This document shows, piece by piece, positions 18,518 to 27,482 of a stretch of DNA of 64,000 bases; the first letter of the stretch is position 1, and the number at the start of each line of letters is the position of its first letter. The notes below the pieces were generated by a model. That model saw only the letters and a list, made by a program, of their open reading frames with translations, ran no database searches and was not told the DNA's origin. The translations under genes and the position numbers were made by a program. Origin of the DNA: Azoarcus sp. DD4 (GTDB lineage Bacteria > Pseudomonadota > Gammaproteobacteria > Burkholderiales > Rhodocyclaceae); NCBI RefSeq assembly GCF_006496635.1, contig NZ_CP022958.1, positions 3,968,001-4,032,000 on the forward strand, given 5' to 3'.

Positions 18518-18976
18518 TCAGTGACTGGCGAACACCGCACGCCTGCCCTCGCGGTCGAAGCTCACCACCTCGTAGCGGTCGGGCGGAAACGGCCCTTCCA
18601 TGCCCGGCGAGCCCTGCGGCATGCCCGGCGCGGAGATGCCGACGATCTTGGGCTTGTCGGCCAGCATGCGCTTGACGTCCGCCGCCGGCACGTGACCCTC
18701 GACGATGTAGCCGCCCACCTTCGCGGTGTGGCAGGAACCGAGCGCCTGCGGCACGCCGGCCTCGCGCTTGACCTCGCCCATGCGCGGAGTGGCGATCTCC
18801 TTGACGCTGAAGCCGTGGCTGCGCATGTGCTCGGCCCACTTGCCGCAGCAGCCGCAGTTGGGGTCCTTGTACATGGTCACTTCCTCGCCGGCGGCGAAGG
18901 CCGGGGCGGCCAGCGCGGTCCCGCCGAGGACGGCGGCGAGCAGCAGGCGGCGAGCGGTGGAAAGGAGGTTCTTCAT
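18518..18976 (-). CDS. DUF411 periplasmic metal-binding protein
   Basis: A 152-residue protein with a signal peptide (1-29, ...AAPAFAAG). The mature domain has the DUF411 signature MYKDPNCGCCGKWAEHM with three cysteines, plus SCHTAKVGGYIVEGHVPA, which supplies another Cys and His residues. Members are found with copper and silver efflux genes and probably bind copper in the periplasm. It lies 44 nt downstream of cusS on the same strand and is the third gene of the cusRS operon. GGAGCATCC-like spacing before the ATG is acceptable. Confidence 0.87.
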   Translation of the reverse strand: MKNLLSTARRLLLAAVLGGTALAAPAFAAGEEVTMYKDPNCGCCGKWAEHMRSHGFSVKEIATPRMGEVKREAGVPQALGSCHTAKVGGYIVEGHVPAADVKRMLADKPKIVGISAPGMPQGSPGMEGPFPPDRYEVVSFDREGRRAVFASH

Positions 18977-19020
18977 GATGGATGCTCCGGATTGAAGTCG
19001 GTGGAACGGCGATGCGGCGC

Positions 19021-20418
19021 TCAGGCCGCCGCCAGCGGCAGTTCGATGCGGAAGGTGGTGAGCCCGGCGGCCGACTCCACCGTGACCCGGCCGCCGTGGG
19101 CCTCGACGATGGAGCGGGTGATCGCCAGCCCCAGTCCGGCCCCTTCGCCGTGGCGCTCGCGTTCGCGGCTGGCGCGGTGGAAACGCTCGAAGATGCGTGA
19201 CAGCTCGGCCGCCGGAATGGTTTCGCCCGGATTGCGCACCGCCAGCGTCGCGCAGTCGGCACCGGCCTCGATGGCGATCTCGACCGTGCCGCCGCGCGCC
19301 GTGTGGCGCAGCGCGTTGGACAGCAGGTTGGCGAGCGCGCGGCGCAGCATCAGACGGTCGCCGGTCACCTCCGCCGCGCCCCTCACCGTGATCGCCACGC
19401 CCTGCTCCTCGGCCAGCGCCTCATAGAACTCGGCCAGCGCCCGCGCCTCGTCCTGCAGCGCCACCGTTTCCTCCGGCCGCGGCAGGCGGCCATTTTCGGC
19501 CTGGGCGAGGAACAGCATGTCGCTCACCATGCGCGCGATGCGCTCGTACTCCTCCAGGTTGGAGGCCAGCACCTCGCGGTACTCGTCGGCCGAGCGCGCG
19601 CGCGACAGCGCCACCTCGGTCTGGGTCATCAGGTTGGAGACCGGCGTGCGCAGCTCGTGGGCGATGTCGGCGGAAAAGTCGGACAGGCGCCGGAAGGAGG
19701 ATTCCAGCCGGTCGAGCATGCCGTTGAAGGCTTCGACCAGTTCGCGCACCTCGGCCGGCGCGTCGCCCTCGGCCAGGCGCTCGCCCAGGCGTTCGGCCGA
19801 CAGCCGCTCGGCGGTGGCGGTCACCCGGCGCAGCGGCGCCAGCCCCTTGTGCGCCGCCAGCCAGCCGAGCAGCGCCGCCACCACTGCCGACAGCGAGATG
19901 CCCGCCCACAGCCGGTTGCGGACCTCGTCCAGGAAGTGGATGTGGTGCGAGACGTCGAGGCCGAGCAGCACCCGCAGCGCGCCATCGCCCATGCCGCCGC
20001 CCGCCGGCGGCACCAGGCTGGCCTCGCGGCCGATGTAGTGGCGCCCGTCCCGTGCCCAAACGCCGCCGGGCGGCAGCGGCACGCCTTCGATCTGCGCGGC
20101 GGCGAACTGCCCGGCGTGGAGGGCGTAGATCGCGCTGCCCTCGGCATCGCGCAGCAGCACCGCCACCGCGTCGTGGCCGACGAAAGCCTCGTCCAGTCGC
20201 TGCGGCAGGGCTTCGACGTCCTGCGGGGTGTCGGCGCGCCGCACCAGGTTCTCGATCAGGCGCAGCTTGCCGGCGATCTCGTGTTCGTCGAGCTCGCGGA
20301 AATGCCCTTCCACCGCCCGCCCCATGACGAGGCCGACGACGATCAGCAGGCTGGCCGTCAGCGCGGCGAACAGCAGCGCCAGCCGTGCGGTGAGCGAAAG
20401 CGGCATGCTGCGCTTCAT
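19021..20418 (-). CDS. cusS: Heavy-metal sensor histidine kinase
   Basis: A 465-residue inner-membrane kinase. Two membrane helices (about 10-32 and 165-188) flank a periplasmic sensor domain. A HAMP segment, the H-box FSADIAHELRTPVSNL and ATPase motifs (NALRHTARGG, GEGAGLGLAITRSIVEAHGG) follow. This is the CusS/CopS order, sensing periplasmic copper or silver and phosphorylating CusR. Its ATG overlaps the cusR stop by 4 nt. The target genes are probably those preceded by the dyads at 21162, 25530 and 33867. Confidence 0.92.
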   Translation of the reverse strand: MKRSMPLSLTARLALLFAALTASLLIVVGLVMGRAVEGHFRELDEHEIAGKLRLIENLVRRADTPQDVEALPQRLDEAFVGHDAVAVLLRDAEGSAIYALHAGQFAAAQIEGVPLPPGGVWARDGRHYIGREASLVPPAGGGMGDGALRVLLGLDVSHHIHFLDEVRNRLWAGISLSAVVAALLGWLAAHKGLAPLRRVTATAERLSAERLGERLAEGDAPAEVRELVEAFNGMLDRLESSFRRLSDFSADIAHELRTPVSNLMTQTEVALSRARSADEYREVLASNLEEYERIARMVSDMLFLAQAENGRLPRPEETVALQDEARALAEFYEALAEEQGVAITVRGAAEVTGDRLMLRRALANLLSNALRHTARGGTVEIAIEAGADCATLAVRNPGETIPAAELSRIFERFHRASRERERHGEGAGLGLAITRSIVEAHGGRVTVESAAGLTTFRIELPLAAA

Positions 20419-21095
20419 GCCGGCTCCGGCGCCTCCAGCACATAGCCCATGCCGCGCACGGTGCGGATCAGCTTGGGCTCGAAGGCTTCATCCACCTTGG
20501 CGCGCAGGCGCCGCACCGCCACCTCGATCACATTGGTGTCGCTGTCGAAATTCATGTCCCACACCTGCGAGGCGATCAGCGAACGCGGCAGCACCTCGCC
20601 CTGGCGGCGCAACAGCAGCTCGAGCAGGGCGAACTCCTTGGCGGTGAGGTCGATGCGATGGCCGCCGCGCATCACCCGCCGGCGCAGCAGGTCGAGCTCG
20701 AGATCGGCCGCACGCAGCACCTCGGGCTCCTTGCTCTTGCCCCGCCGCAGCAGGGTGCGCACCCGGGCGAGCAGCTCGGAGAAGGCGAAGGGCTTGACCA
20801 GGTAGTCGTCGGCGCCCAGCTCCAGCCCGCGCACCCGGTCTTCCACCTGGTCGCGTGCGGTCAGGAACAGCACCGGCATCTGGTGGCCCGCGCGGCGCAG
20901 GGTCTGCAGCACGCCCCAGCCGTCGAGCGAGGGCAGCATCACGTCCAGCACGATCAGGTCGTGCTCGCCGCCGAGCGCGAGGTGCAGGCCGTCCAGCCCG
21001 TCGCGGGCGAGGTCGACGACGAAACCCGCCTCGGCCAGGCCCTGGCGCAGGTAGTCGCCGGTCTTGGGCTCGTCCTCGACGATCAGGATCTTCAC
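20415..21095 (-). CDS. cusR: Heavy-metal response regulator, OmpR family
   Basis: A 226-residue regulator with a receiver domain (acidic pocket EDE near residue 7, phospho-acceptor Asp in IVLDVMLPSLDGW near 51, Lys in LVKPF) and a C-terminal winged helix (RSLIASQVWDMNFDSDTNVIEVAVRRLRAKVD). This pattern fits CusR/CopR, which activate copper efflux genes. It starts the minus-strand operon cusR-cusS-DUF411 and is divergent from the Met-rich protein gene; a perfect dyad sits between them at 21162-21179, a good place to control both directions. Confidence 0.93.
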   Translation of the reverse strand: MKILIVEDEPKTGDYLRQGLAEAGFVVDLARDGLDGLHLALGGEHDLIVLDVMLPSLDGWGVLQTLRRAGHQMPVLFLTARDQVEDRVRGLELGADDYLVKPFAFSELLARVRTLLRRGKSKEPEVLRAADLELDLLRRRVMRGGHRIDLTAKEFALLELLLRRQGEVLPRSLIASQVWDMNFDSDTNVIEVAVRRLRAKVDEAFEPKLIRTVRGMGYVLEAPEPA

Positions 21096-21161
21096 GGTGA
21101 TTCACTCTCGAAATTCGCGTTGCGGCCCCATTGTGCCTGCCGCCGCCGACGCCGCGACCAA

Positions 21162-21179
21162 GATTACAAAGATGTAATC
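21162..21179. promoter_or_regulatory. Copper regulator box 1 (cusR / Met-rich protein gene)
   Basis: GATTACA-AAGA-TGTAATC is a perfect 7-bp dyad between the divergent cusR and copper-operon starts. The bases that follow (CGCGGGTCAGCCTG) are nearly repeated after box 2 and partly after box 3, and a CATCAT hexamer lies 33 nt after the dyad, where the other two promoters have -10-like hexamers. It is the likely CusR binding site. Confidence 0.75.
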
Positions 21180-21283
21180 CGCGGGTCAGCCTGGCGACTG
21201 CGAGGCGCCCGCATCATGACAGCGTGTCCCGGTGTTCGATGCCGAAGAACAATGCCCGCCCCCGGACGGAAAGGAGATCGATC

Positions 21284-21733
21284 ATGAAATCCCTGCGCAT
21301 GTTGCCCATGGCCCTCGCGCTCGCCGCCACGGTGGCCGCATCGGCCGCACTGGCGGTGCCGCCCGCTGCGCCGGCCAGCGGCGAATGGCCGCCGGCTGCC
21401 AGTCTGCCCGCACTGCAGGTGCGCATGCAGGCGATCCGTGCCGAGAAGGACCCCGAGCGCCGCATGGCGCTGATGGAAGAGCAGCTGAAGGCCTTCGAAG
21501 CCTACGGCCAGGGCATGCCGCAATGCCCGATGGCCGGCGGCCCGGGCGCGGGCCCCATGGGTCCGGGCGCCGGCCGCGGCGGACCGCCGATGATGATGGA
21601 CGGCAGCGTCACCCCCGAGATGATGCGCGAGCACATGCAGATGATGCAGCGGCACATGGGCATGATGAACCGCATGATGAAGATGCCCATGATGATGCAG
21701 CCGCCCGCCACCCCGGCAGGGCCGGCTAAGTGA
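21284..21733 (+). CDS. Periplasmic Met-rich copper-binding protein
   Basis: A 149-residue secreted protein (signal peptide about 1-23). The middle part has the spheroplast-protein-like stretch MQAIRAEKDPERRMALMEEQ; the C-terminal half is packed with methionine (MMREHMQMMQRHMGMM and more), a soft-metal ligand set suited to Cu(I) or Ag(I). Short MPQCPMAGG adds a Cys. It is the first gene after box 1 and starts the long plus-strand copper operon. AAAGGAG precedes the ATG. The copper role is inferred from composition and context. Confidence 0.8.
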   Translation: MKSLRMLPMALALAATVAASAALAVPPAAPASGEWPPAASLPALQVRMQAIRAEKDPERRMALMEEQLKAFEAYGQGMPQCPMAGGPGAGPMGPGAGRGGPPMMMDGSVTPEMMREHMQMMQRHMGMMNRMMKMPMMMQPPATPAGPAK

Positions 21734-21794
21734 GCGGACCACGGCCGGCGCCCGGGCGCCGGCCGCATCACAACCCAAAACAGATCACGCCCCG

Positions 21795-22088
21795 ATGAGA
21801 GCAACCGCCTGCCGCATCGGCAGCCTCGCCGCCGTGCTGCTCGGCTTGGCCGTGCCGGCCCGGGCCGCCGACGCGCCGCCCGCCACCGCGCCACAGCCGC
21901 CGCAAACCGCGGCGCCGACCGCCGCCGCGCCCGAGACGCCGCCGCCCTTCCGCTCCACGCTGTCCGACTACCGCGCCTACCGCGCCGACGAACCGCTGCG
22001 CGACTGGCGCGAGGTCAACGACGAGGTCGGCGGCCTGCGCGGCCACGGCGGCCATCTGCAGCCCCAACCGGCGGAGACCGCACGATGA
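21795..22088 (+). CDS. Small secreted Pro/Ala-rich protein of the copper operon
   Basis: A 97-residue protein with a signal peptide (about 1-24), a Pro/Ala/Thr-rich linker (25-50) and a conserved-looking C-terminus (LSDYRAYRADEPLRDWREVN, then a Gly/His-rich HGGHLQP). The His residues could bind metal. It overlaps the next gene, an outer-membrane factor, by 4 nt, so it is translated as part of the operon. I do not know the family by name. Confidence 0.7.
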   Translation: MRATACRIGSLAAVLLGLAVPARAADAPPATAPQPPQTAAPTAAAPETPPPFRSTLSDYRAYRADEPLRDWREVNDEVGGLRGHGGHLQPQPAETAR

Positions 22089-23506
22089 CGCCCCGCCTCC
22101 GCCTGCCCGCCGCGCTCGCGGCGGCGCTGCTGCTCGCCGGCTGCGCCAGTACCGCCATCGACGACAACTACCGCGCCTTGACCGACTACGGCGGCGCCCG
22201 GCTCGGCAGCGAGCCGCGCTGGCTGCGCAGCGACGCCGAACGCGAGGCGATGACGCAGGAGGTCGACCGTACGCTCGCCGCCGGTCCGCTCGCCGCCGAC
22301 GACGCGGTGCGCATCGCGCTCGGCTACAGCCCCGACTTCCAGATCGTGCTCGCCGAAGCGGCCACCGCCTCGGCTGACGCCACCGCCTCGGCGCGCATGC
22401 CCAACCCGGTGTTCAGCTTCGAGAAGCTGGTGCGCCGCCACGACGGCGACACCGAACTCGACATCGGCCGCTCGCTCGGCATCTCGCTGCTCGACCTGCT
22501 GCTGCTGCCCGCCCGGCTGGAGCGCGCCGAACTGCGCCAGCAGCAGACCCGGCTGCAGGCCTCGACCGCGCTGGTCGAACGCGTCGCCGCGGTGCGCCAG
22601 GCATGGACGCAGGCGGTGGCCGCGCAGCAGATCGCCGCCGCCTGGGGCCAGCTCACCACCGCCTCGACCGCGGGCGCCGAACTCGCGCAGCGCATGCGGG
22701 CGGTGGGCAACTTCAGCCAGTTGCAGGCGGCGCGCGAACAGTCGCTGCATGCCGACGCCGTCGCCGGCGGCATCCGCGCCCGCCAGGCCGCGACCGGCGC
22801 GCGCGAGGCGCTAGTGCGCCTGCTCGGCCTGTCGCCGCAACAGGCGGCGGCGCTGCGGCTGCCGGCGCGCCTGCCCGAGCTGCCTGCCACGCCGCTGGAT
22901 GAAGCCGGCGTCGGCCGCAGCCTGGTCGAGGACCGGCTCGACATCCGTCTGGCGCGCGCCGACCTCGACCGCACGGCAAAGGATCTCGGCCTCACCCGCG
23001 TCACCAGCATCGTCAACGGCCTGCATGTGGCCGGCGTGAACAACAGCGAAACCGGCGAAGCGCCGCAGCGCGGCTTCGAGATCGAACTGCCGCTGCCGCT
23101 GTTCGACTTCGGCGACGCCAGCCGGGCCGGTGCCGAGGCACGCTACCTCGCCGCCTTCAACCGCAGCCTGCAGGTGGCGCGCAACGCCAGTTCGCAGCTG
23201 CGCGCCAGCTACGAGGGCTACCGCAACGCCCACGACCTCGCCCGCCACTACCGCGACGAGATCGTGCCGCTGCGCAGCCGGATCGCCGAGGAGAGCGTGC
23301 TCCAGTACAACGGCATGCTGATCGGCGTGTTCGAGCTGCTCGCCGACAGCCGCAGCCGCGCCGCCGGCGTGATCGCCGCGCTCGAGGCCGAACGCGACTT
23401 CTGGCTCGCCGATGCCGCGCTGCGCGCCGCCATGCTCGGCACGCCGATCGCCCCGCTCGCGCTGCAGGCCAGCGCCGCCCCCGCCGCCGATGGCGGCGGT
23501 CATTGA
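22085..23506 (+). CDS. Outer-membrane efflux lipoprotein, TolC/CusC family
   Basis: A 473-residue protein. The signal peptide ends in the lipobox LLAGC (Cys about 20), so it is lipidated. Two repeated OEP halves with long alpha-helical coiled segments follow (for example LRQQQTRLQASTALVERVAA). TolC-type channels form the outer-membrane part of tripartite pumps. It is followed by the multicopper oxidase rather than by RND genes; a second OMF gene (26202) sits directly before cusBA. So this one may serve copper export more loosely or have another role. The start overlaps the previous stop. Confidence 0.85.
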   Translation: MTPRLRLPAALAAALLLAGCASTAIDDNYRALTDYGGARLGSEPRWLRSDAEREAMTQEVDRTLAAGPLAADDAVRIALGYSPDFQIVLAEAATASADATASARMPNPVFSFEKLVRRHDGDTELDIGRSLGISLLDLLLLPARLERAELRQQQTRLQASTALVERVAAVRQAWTQAVAAQQIAAAWGQLTTASTAGAELAQRMRAVGNFSQLQAAREQSLHADAVAGGIRARQAATGAREALVRLLGLSPQQAAALRLPARLPELPATPLDEAGVGRSLVEDRLDIRLARADLDRTAKDLGLTRVTSIVNGLHVAGVNNSETGEAPQRGFEIELPLPLFDFGDASRAGAEARYLAAFNRSLQVARNASSQLRASYEGYRNAHDLARHYRDEIVPLRSRIAEESVLQYNGMLIGVFELLADSRSRAAGVIAALEAERDFWLADAALRAAMLGTPIAPLALQASAAPAADGGGH

Positions 23507-23526
23507 TAGCCGGAGTCCGTCCCCCG

Positions 23527-24933
23527 ATGAGCCAAGATCCCAAACCCGACCGCCGCCGCTTTCTCGCCGGTGCCGGCCTCGCCGGCCTGGGCGTGGCCGC
23601 CGCCGGCGTCAGCCGGGTGGCGTTGGCCGCCCTGCCCGAACCCGCCATCCAGACCAGCGCCGCCACCGCGCCGCCACTGCAGCCGAAGAGCGGCCGCCCC
23701 TACAACCCGGTCGTCACCCTCAACGGCTGGACGGCGCCCTGGCGCATGAACCAAGGCGTGAAGGAATTCCACCTCGTCGCCGAGCCGGTGGAGCGCGAGA
23801 TCGCGCCCGGCATGGTCGCCCGCCTGTGGGGCTACAACGGCCAGTCGCCCGGCCCCACCATCGAGGTGGTGGAAGGCGACCGGGTGCGCATCTTCGTCAC
23901 CAACCGGCTGCCCGAGCACACCACCATCCACTGGCACGGCCAGCGCCTGCCCAACGGCATGGACGGCGTCGGCGGCCTCACCCAGCCGCAGATTCCGCCC
24001 GGCAAGACCTTCGTCTATGAGTTCGTCGCGCGCCGTCCCGGCACCTTCATGTACCACCCGCATGCCGACGAGATGACGCAGATGGCGATGGGCATGATGG
24101 GCTTCTGGGTCACCCACCCGCGCGAACCGCATCCGCACATCGCCGCGGTGGATCGCGACTTCTGCTTCCTGCTCAACGCCTTCGACATCGAGCCGGGCAG
24201 CTACGTCCCCAAGGTGAACACCATGCTGGACTTCAACCTGTGGACCTGGAACAGCCGCGCCTTTCCCGGCATCGATACGCTCAACGTGCGCAAGGGCGAC
24301 CGCGTGCGGGTGCGCATCGGCAACCTGACGATGACCAACCACCCCATCCACATCCACGGTCACGAGTTCGAGGTCACCGGCACCGACGGCGGCCCGACAC
24401 GGCCGGAGTCGCGCTGGCCGGAGGTCACCACCGACATCGCCGTCGGCCAGATGCGCCAGATCGAGTTCATCGCCGATGAAGAAGGCGACTGGGCGATGCA
24501 CTGCCACAAGTCGCACCACACCATGAACGCGATGGGCCACGACGTGCCGACGATGATAGGCGTGGACCACCGCGGCCTGGTCGAGCAGATCCAGCAGGTA
24601 GTGCCGGACTACATGGTGATGGGCGAGCGCGGCATGGCCGACATGGGCGAGATGGAGATGCCGCTGCCCGACAACACCTTGCCGATGATGACCGGCCAGG
24701 GCCCCTTCGGCGCGATCGAGATGGGCGGCATGTTCACCACGCTGAAGGTGAGGCGCGGGCAGAAGCCGGGCGACTATTCCGATCCGGGCTGGTTCAAGCA
24801 TCCTCCGGGCACGGTGGCGCGGGAGTGGACCGGCGCTGTGCCGGCACCGGAACGCCACAAGGCGGCGGGTGCGCCGTCGGCGCCGGCGGTGGAGATGACG
24901 GTGCGCAAGCCGGGCAGTCATCAGGGCCACTGA
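23527..24933 (+). CDS. Periplasmic multicopper oxidase (CopA/CueO-like)
   Basis: A 468-residue exported oxidase. A Tat signal (DRRRFLAGAG) opens the protein. The four copper-ligand groups are present: HWHGQRLPNGMDG, YHPHADEM, HPIHIHGHEFEV and MHCHKSHHTM, giving the type 1 and the trinuclear type 2/3 centres. Met-rich turns (MTQMAMGMMGFW, MGERGMADMGEMEMP) resemble those that feed Cu(I). The enzyme oxidises Cu(I) to less toxic Cu(II) using O2. The start at 23527 puts the Tat motif at the N-terminus; an earlier in-frame start would bury it. It lies 20 nt after the OMF gene. Confidence 0.92.
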   Translation: MSQDPKPDRRRFLAGAGLAGLGVAAAGVSRVALAALPEPAIQTSAATAPPLQPKSGRPYNPVVTLNGWTAPWRMNQGVKEFHLVAEPVEREIAPGMVARLWGYNGQSPGPTIEVVEGDRVRIFVTNRLPEHTTIHWHGQRLPNGMDGVGGLTQPQIPPGKTFVYEFVARRPGTFMYHPHADEMTQMAMGMMGFWVTHPREPHPHIAAVDRDFCFLLNAFDIEPGSYVPKVNTMLDFNLWTWNSRAFPGIDTLNVRKGDRVRVRIGNLTMTNHPIHIHGHEFEVTGTDGGPTRPESRWPEVTTDIAVGQMRQIEFIADEEGDWAMHCHKSHHTMNAMGHDVPTMIGVDHRGLVEQIQQVVPDYMVMGERGMADMGEMEMPLPDNTLPMMTGQGPFGAIEMGGMFTTLKVRRGQKPGDYSDPGWFKHPPGTVAREWTGAVPAPERHKAAGAPSAPAVEMTVRKPGSHQGH

Positions 24934-25003
24934 GCGGCGGTCGCGCCGCGTTGTCGAAGATGCACGCGGGCGCGAATGCCGCCCGACAGCGATGGAGCTT
25001 GCC

Positions 25004-25504
25004 ATGAAGAATCGTCGTCGTTTTCTCGCCGCCGGGCTGGCGGCCGGGTTGTTTGCCCTGCAGCGCGGAGCCCTCGCCCACGGCGACAAGCCGCATGCCG
25101 GGGCGAAGCCGGCCGCGGTGGCGAAGGAGCAACAGGAATGGGGCATTGCCGGTGAGGAGAAGGCGGTGAGCCGCACGATTCCGATCGTGATGACGGACGA
25201 GATGCGTTTCGTGCCGGACCGCATCGCGGTGAAGCTGGGCGAGACCGTCCGTTTCACTCACCAGAACCGCGGCCAGGTGATGCACGAGATGGTGATCGGC
25301 ACGCCCGCCGCGCTCGCCGAGCATGCCGCGCTGATGGAGCGCTTTCCCGAGATGGAGCACGAAGAGCCGTGGATGGCGCATGTGGCGCCGGGCGGCAGCG
25401 GCGAGATCGTGTGGCATTTCAACCGCACCGGCGACTTCGAGTTCGCCTGCCTGATCCCCGGCCACTACCAGGCGGGGATGAAGGGCACGCTGGTGGTGAA
25501 GTGA
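25004..25504 (+). CDS. copI: Periplasmic cupredoxin, CopI-like copper resistance protein
   Basis: A 166-residue exported blue-copper-type protein. The N-terminus MKNRRRFLAAGLAAGLFAL is Tat-like. The type 1 copper ligands fit HQNRGQVMHEMVIG (first His) and CLIPGHYQAGM (Cys, His, Met). An extended loop holds MEHEEPWMAH, with more His/Met. CopI proteins protect cytochrome maturation from copper in other proteobacteria. The start at 25004 follows GGAGCTTGCC. It lies between the oxidase and box 2, ending the first transcription unit. Confidence 0.87.
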   Translation: MKNRRRFLAAGLAAGLFALQRGALAHGDKPHAGAKPAAVAKEQQEWGIAGEEKAVSRTIPIVMTDEMRFVPDRIAVKLGETVRFTHQNRGQVMHEMVIGTPAALAEHAALMERFPEMEHEEPWMAHVAPGGSGEIVWHFNRTGDFEFACLIPGHYQAGMKGTLVVK

Positions 25505-25529
25505 GCCGGATCAAGGCAGCCGGCGCCAG

Positions 25530-25547
25530 TCTGACAAGAATGTAATC
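25530..25547. promoter_or_regulatory. Copper regulator box 2 (cusF-cusCBA)
   Basis: TCTGACA-AGAA-TGTAATC matches box 1 in its right half and in spacing; the left half is imperfect. The following TGCGGGTCAGCCTG is almost identical to that after box 1, and CATACT lies 33 nt after the dyad as a -10 candidate. It begins a second unit at cusF inside the plus-strand cluster. Confidence 0.68.
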
Positions 25548-25617
25548 TGCGGGTCAGCCTGCGGTCGGGCTGATCCCGTCATACTCCGACCCTAGCGATA
25601 TCACCGAAGGATGCATC

Positions 25618-25965
25618 ATGAAGTTTGCGATTTCCCTTGCTGCGCTCGCCGCCACCCTGGCCCTGGGCACCGCTCCGGCGCAGGCCGCCAACGAGCATGA
25701 CGCGCACCACGCCGCCGAGCCCACAGCGGCCGCTGCAACCGATGCCTATGCCGAAGGCACGGTGAAGAAGGTGGACAAGGCGGCCGGCAAGCTCACCATC
25801 AGCCACGGCCCGCTCGCCAGGCTGGACATGCCGCCGATGACCATGGTGTTCCGCGCGAGCGATCCGGCGATGCTGGACAAGGTCAAGGCGGGCGACAAGA
25901 TCCGCTTCGTGGCGGATCGGGTAGGCGGGGTGTTTACGGTGACGGCGCTGGAAGTGGCGCAGTAG
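25618..25965 (+). CDS. cusF: Periplasmic copper chaperone, CusF-like
   Basis: A 115-residue protein with a signal peptide (1-23). The OB-fold copper domain has EGTVKKVDKAAGKLTISHGPL and DMPPMTMVFRA, providing the His, two Met and nearby aromatic/hydrophobic residues used by CusF to bind Cu(I)/Ag(I). It hands metal to CusB. A similar domain is fused to the C-terminus of CusB here. It has its own regulator box (25530). A 236-nt gap follows, with no visible gene, before the OMF gene. Confidence 0.9.
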   Translation: MKFAISLAALAATLALGTAPAQAANEHDAHHAAEPTAAAATDAYAEGTVKKVDKAAGKLTISHGPLARLDMPPMTMVFRASDPAMLDKVKAGDKIRFVADRVGGVFTVTALEVAQ

Positions 25966-26201
25966 TCTCGCCGGGCGTGATCACGCCTACGGAGGATGTG
26001 GTCGCGACTCACAGCCCGGTTTGAACCGTCTGCGGGTTTCTTGAGACGCCGCGCGGGAACGTGCTCCGCGGACAGCGGAACTCGCTCGCTCTGCTCGCTC
26101 AGACCGTCCTCGCCCGCTCCGCAAACCCCCGCACGTCGTCCCGGGCGGTGGTTCGATACGGCAGCAAGAAACCTTCAAGAAGAAATGCCGGAGTCACGAT
26201 C

Positions 26202-27482
26202 ATGAAGTACCGATTCGAGGGGATCGTGGGCAGAGGGGTTATCGCCCTCCTGCTGGCATTGGCCGGCAGCGGCCCTGCTTTCGCCGACGCCCCCGCCCTC
26301 GGCGCCTCCATCCCCGGCCTGCTCGAACACGCCCGGCTCAACAACCCCGCCTTCGCCGCCGAACGCGCCGAGGCCGAGGCCGCGCGCGAGCGCATCGGTT
26401 CGGCGGGTGCGCTGCCCGACCCGAGCTTCCAGGTGGAACTGATGGACTTCACCAACCGCATGAGCGGCGGCAAGACCACGCTGGTGCCGGGCCAGGTCGG
26501 CGAGACGCGCTACCGGGTGATCCAGCCGCTGCCCGCCTGGGGCAAGCGCGAGCTCGACAGCCGCGCCGCCGAGGCGCGGGCGCAGAAGGCGGATTCCGCA
26601 CGCGACGCGGCCTGGGTGGCGCTCGCCGCCGACATCAAGATGGCCTGGCTGCGCTACTACGCCGCCGACCGCGAGGCCCGGCTCAACCGCGACGCGCTGG
26701 CGCTGCTGCAGGGCCTGGAAGAGACCACGCTCAGCCGCTACAAGCTCGGCCTGCTGCCCCAGCAGGCGGTGCTGCGTGCCCAGCGCGAGATCACCACCCA
26801 GCGGCTGGCGCAGGTAGCGGTGGAGCAGAAACGCAGCGGCGCCGCCGCGGCCCTGAACGCGCTGCTGTCGCGGCCGGCGACAGAGGCGCTGGCCGCGCCG
26901 CTCGACCCCGCGCCCCTGCCGGAAACCCCGCAGTTCGCCGCGCTGCTGGAGCGCGTGCGCGCCGCCAACCCGGAACTGGCGGCGGAAGCCTCCGGCGCCG
27001 ACGTCGCCCGCGTAGAGCGCGACCGCACCCTGCGCGACCGCTACCCGGACTGGAGCGTCGGCCTCACCAACAACCGGCCGCGCGACGGCGAGAACTCCTG
27101 GGATCTGATGGTAGAGGTGATGATCCCGCTGCAGCAGTCCGCCCGCCGCGCGCGCGAACGCGAGGCCGAACACATGGTGACCGCCGCCGACATGCGCCGC
27201 AGCGCCGCCGAGCAACGCCTGCAGGGCGAACTCGGCCGCAGCTACGCCGCCTACGCCGCCAGCCGCGAAACGCTGCGCCTGCTCACCGGCAGCCTGCGGC
27301 CACAGGCCGAGGCCACCCGCGACGCCACCCGCAGCGCCTTCGCCAACGGCCGCGTCGATTTCGACAGCGTGATCGAGGCCGAGCGCCAGTTGATCGACAT
27401 CCGCATGCGCGCGCTGGAAACCGAGGTCGAAACCCGTTCCGCGCTCGCCGAACTGGAAAAACTCGCAGGAGAGATGCAGTGA
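26202..27482 (+). CDS. cusC: Outer-membrane efflux protein of the CusCBA pump
   Basis: A 426-residue TolC-family channel with a signal peptide (about 1-29, ...GSGPAFADA). Two OEP repeats with coiled-coil segments are seen (EARAQKADSARDAAWVA and a second around 330-410). No lipobox is present, unlike the OMF at 22085. It overlaps cusB by 4 nt, so it is the true partner of cusBA. The chosen ATG (26202) starts the signal peptide; the frame is open for 47 more codons upstream but those read as non-coding. The ribosome site is weak. Confidence 0.9.
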   Translation: MKYRFEGIVGRGVIALLLALAGSGPAFADAPALGASIPGLLEHARLNNPAFAAERAEAEAARERIGSAGALPDPSFQVELMDFTNRMSGGKTTLVPGQVGETRYRVIQPLPAWGKRELDSRAAEARAQKADSARDAAWVALAADIKMAWLRYYAADREARLNRDALALLQGLEETTLSRYKLGLLPQQAVLRAQREITTQRLAQVAVEQKRSGAAAALNALLSRPATEALAAPLDPAPLPETPQFAALLERVRAANPELAAEASGADVARVERDRTLRDRYPDWSVGLTNNRPRDGENSWDLMVEVMIPLQQSARRAREREAEHMVTAADMRRSAAEQRLQGELGRSYAAYAASRETLRLLTGSLRPQAEATRDATRSAFANGRVDFDSVIEAERQLIDIRMRALETEVETRSALAELEKLAGEMQ

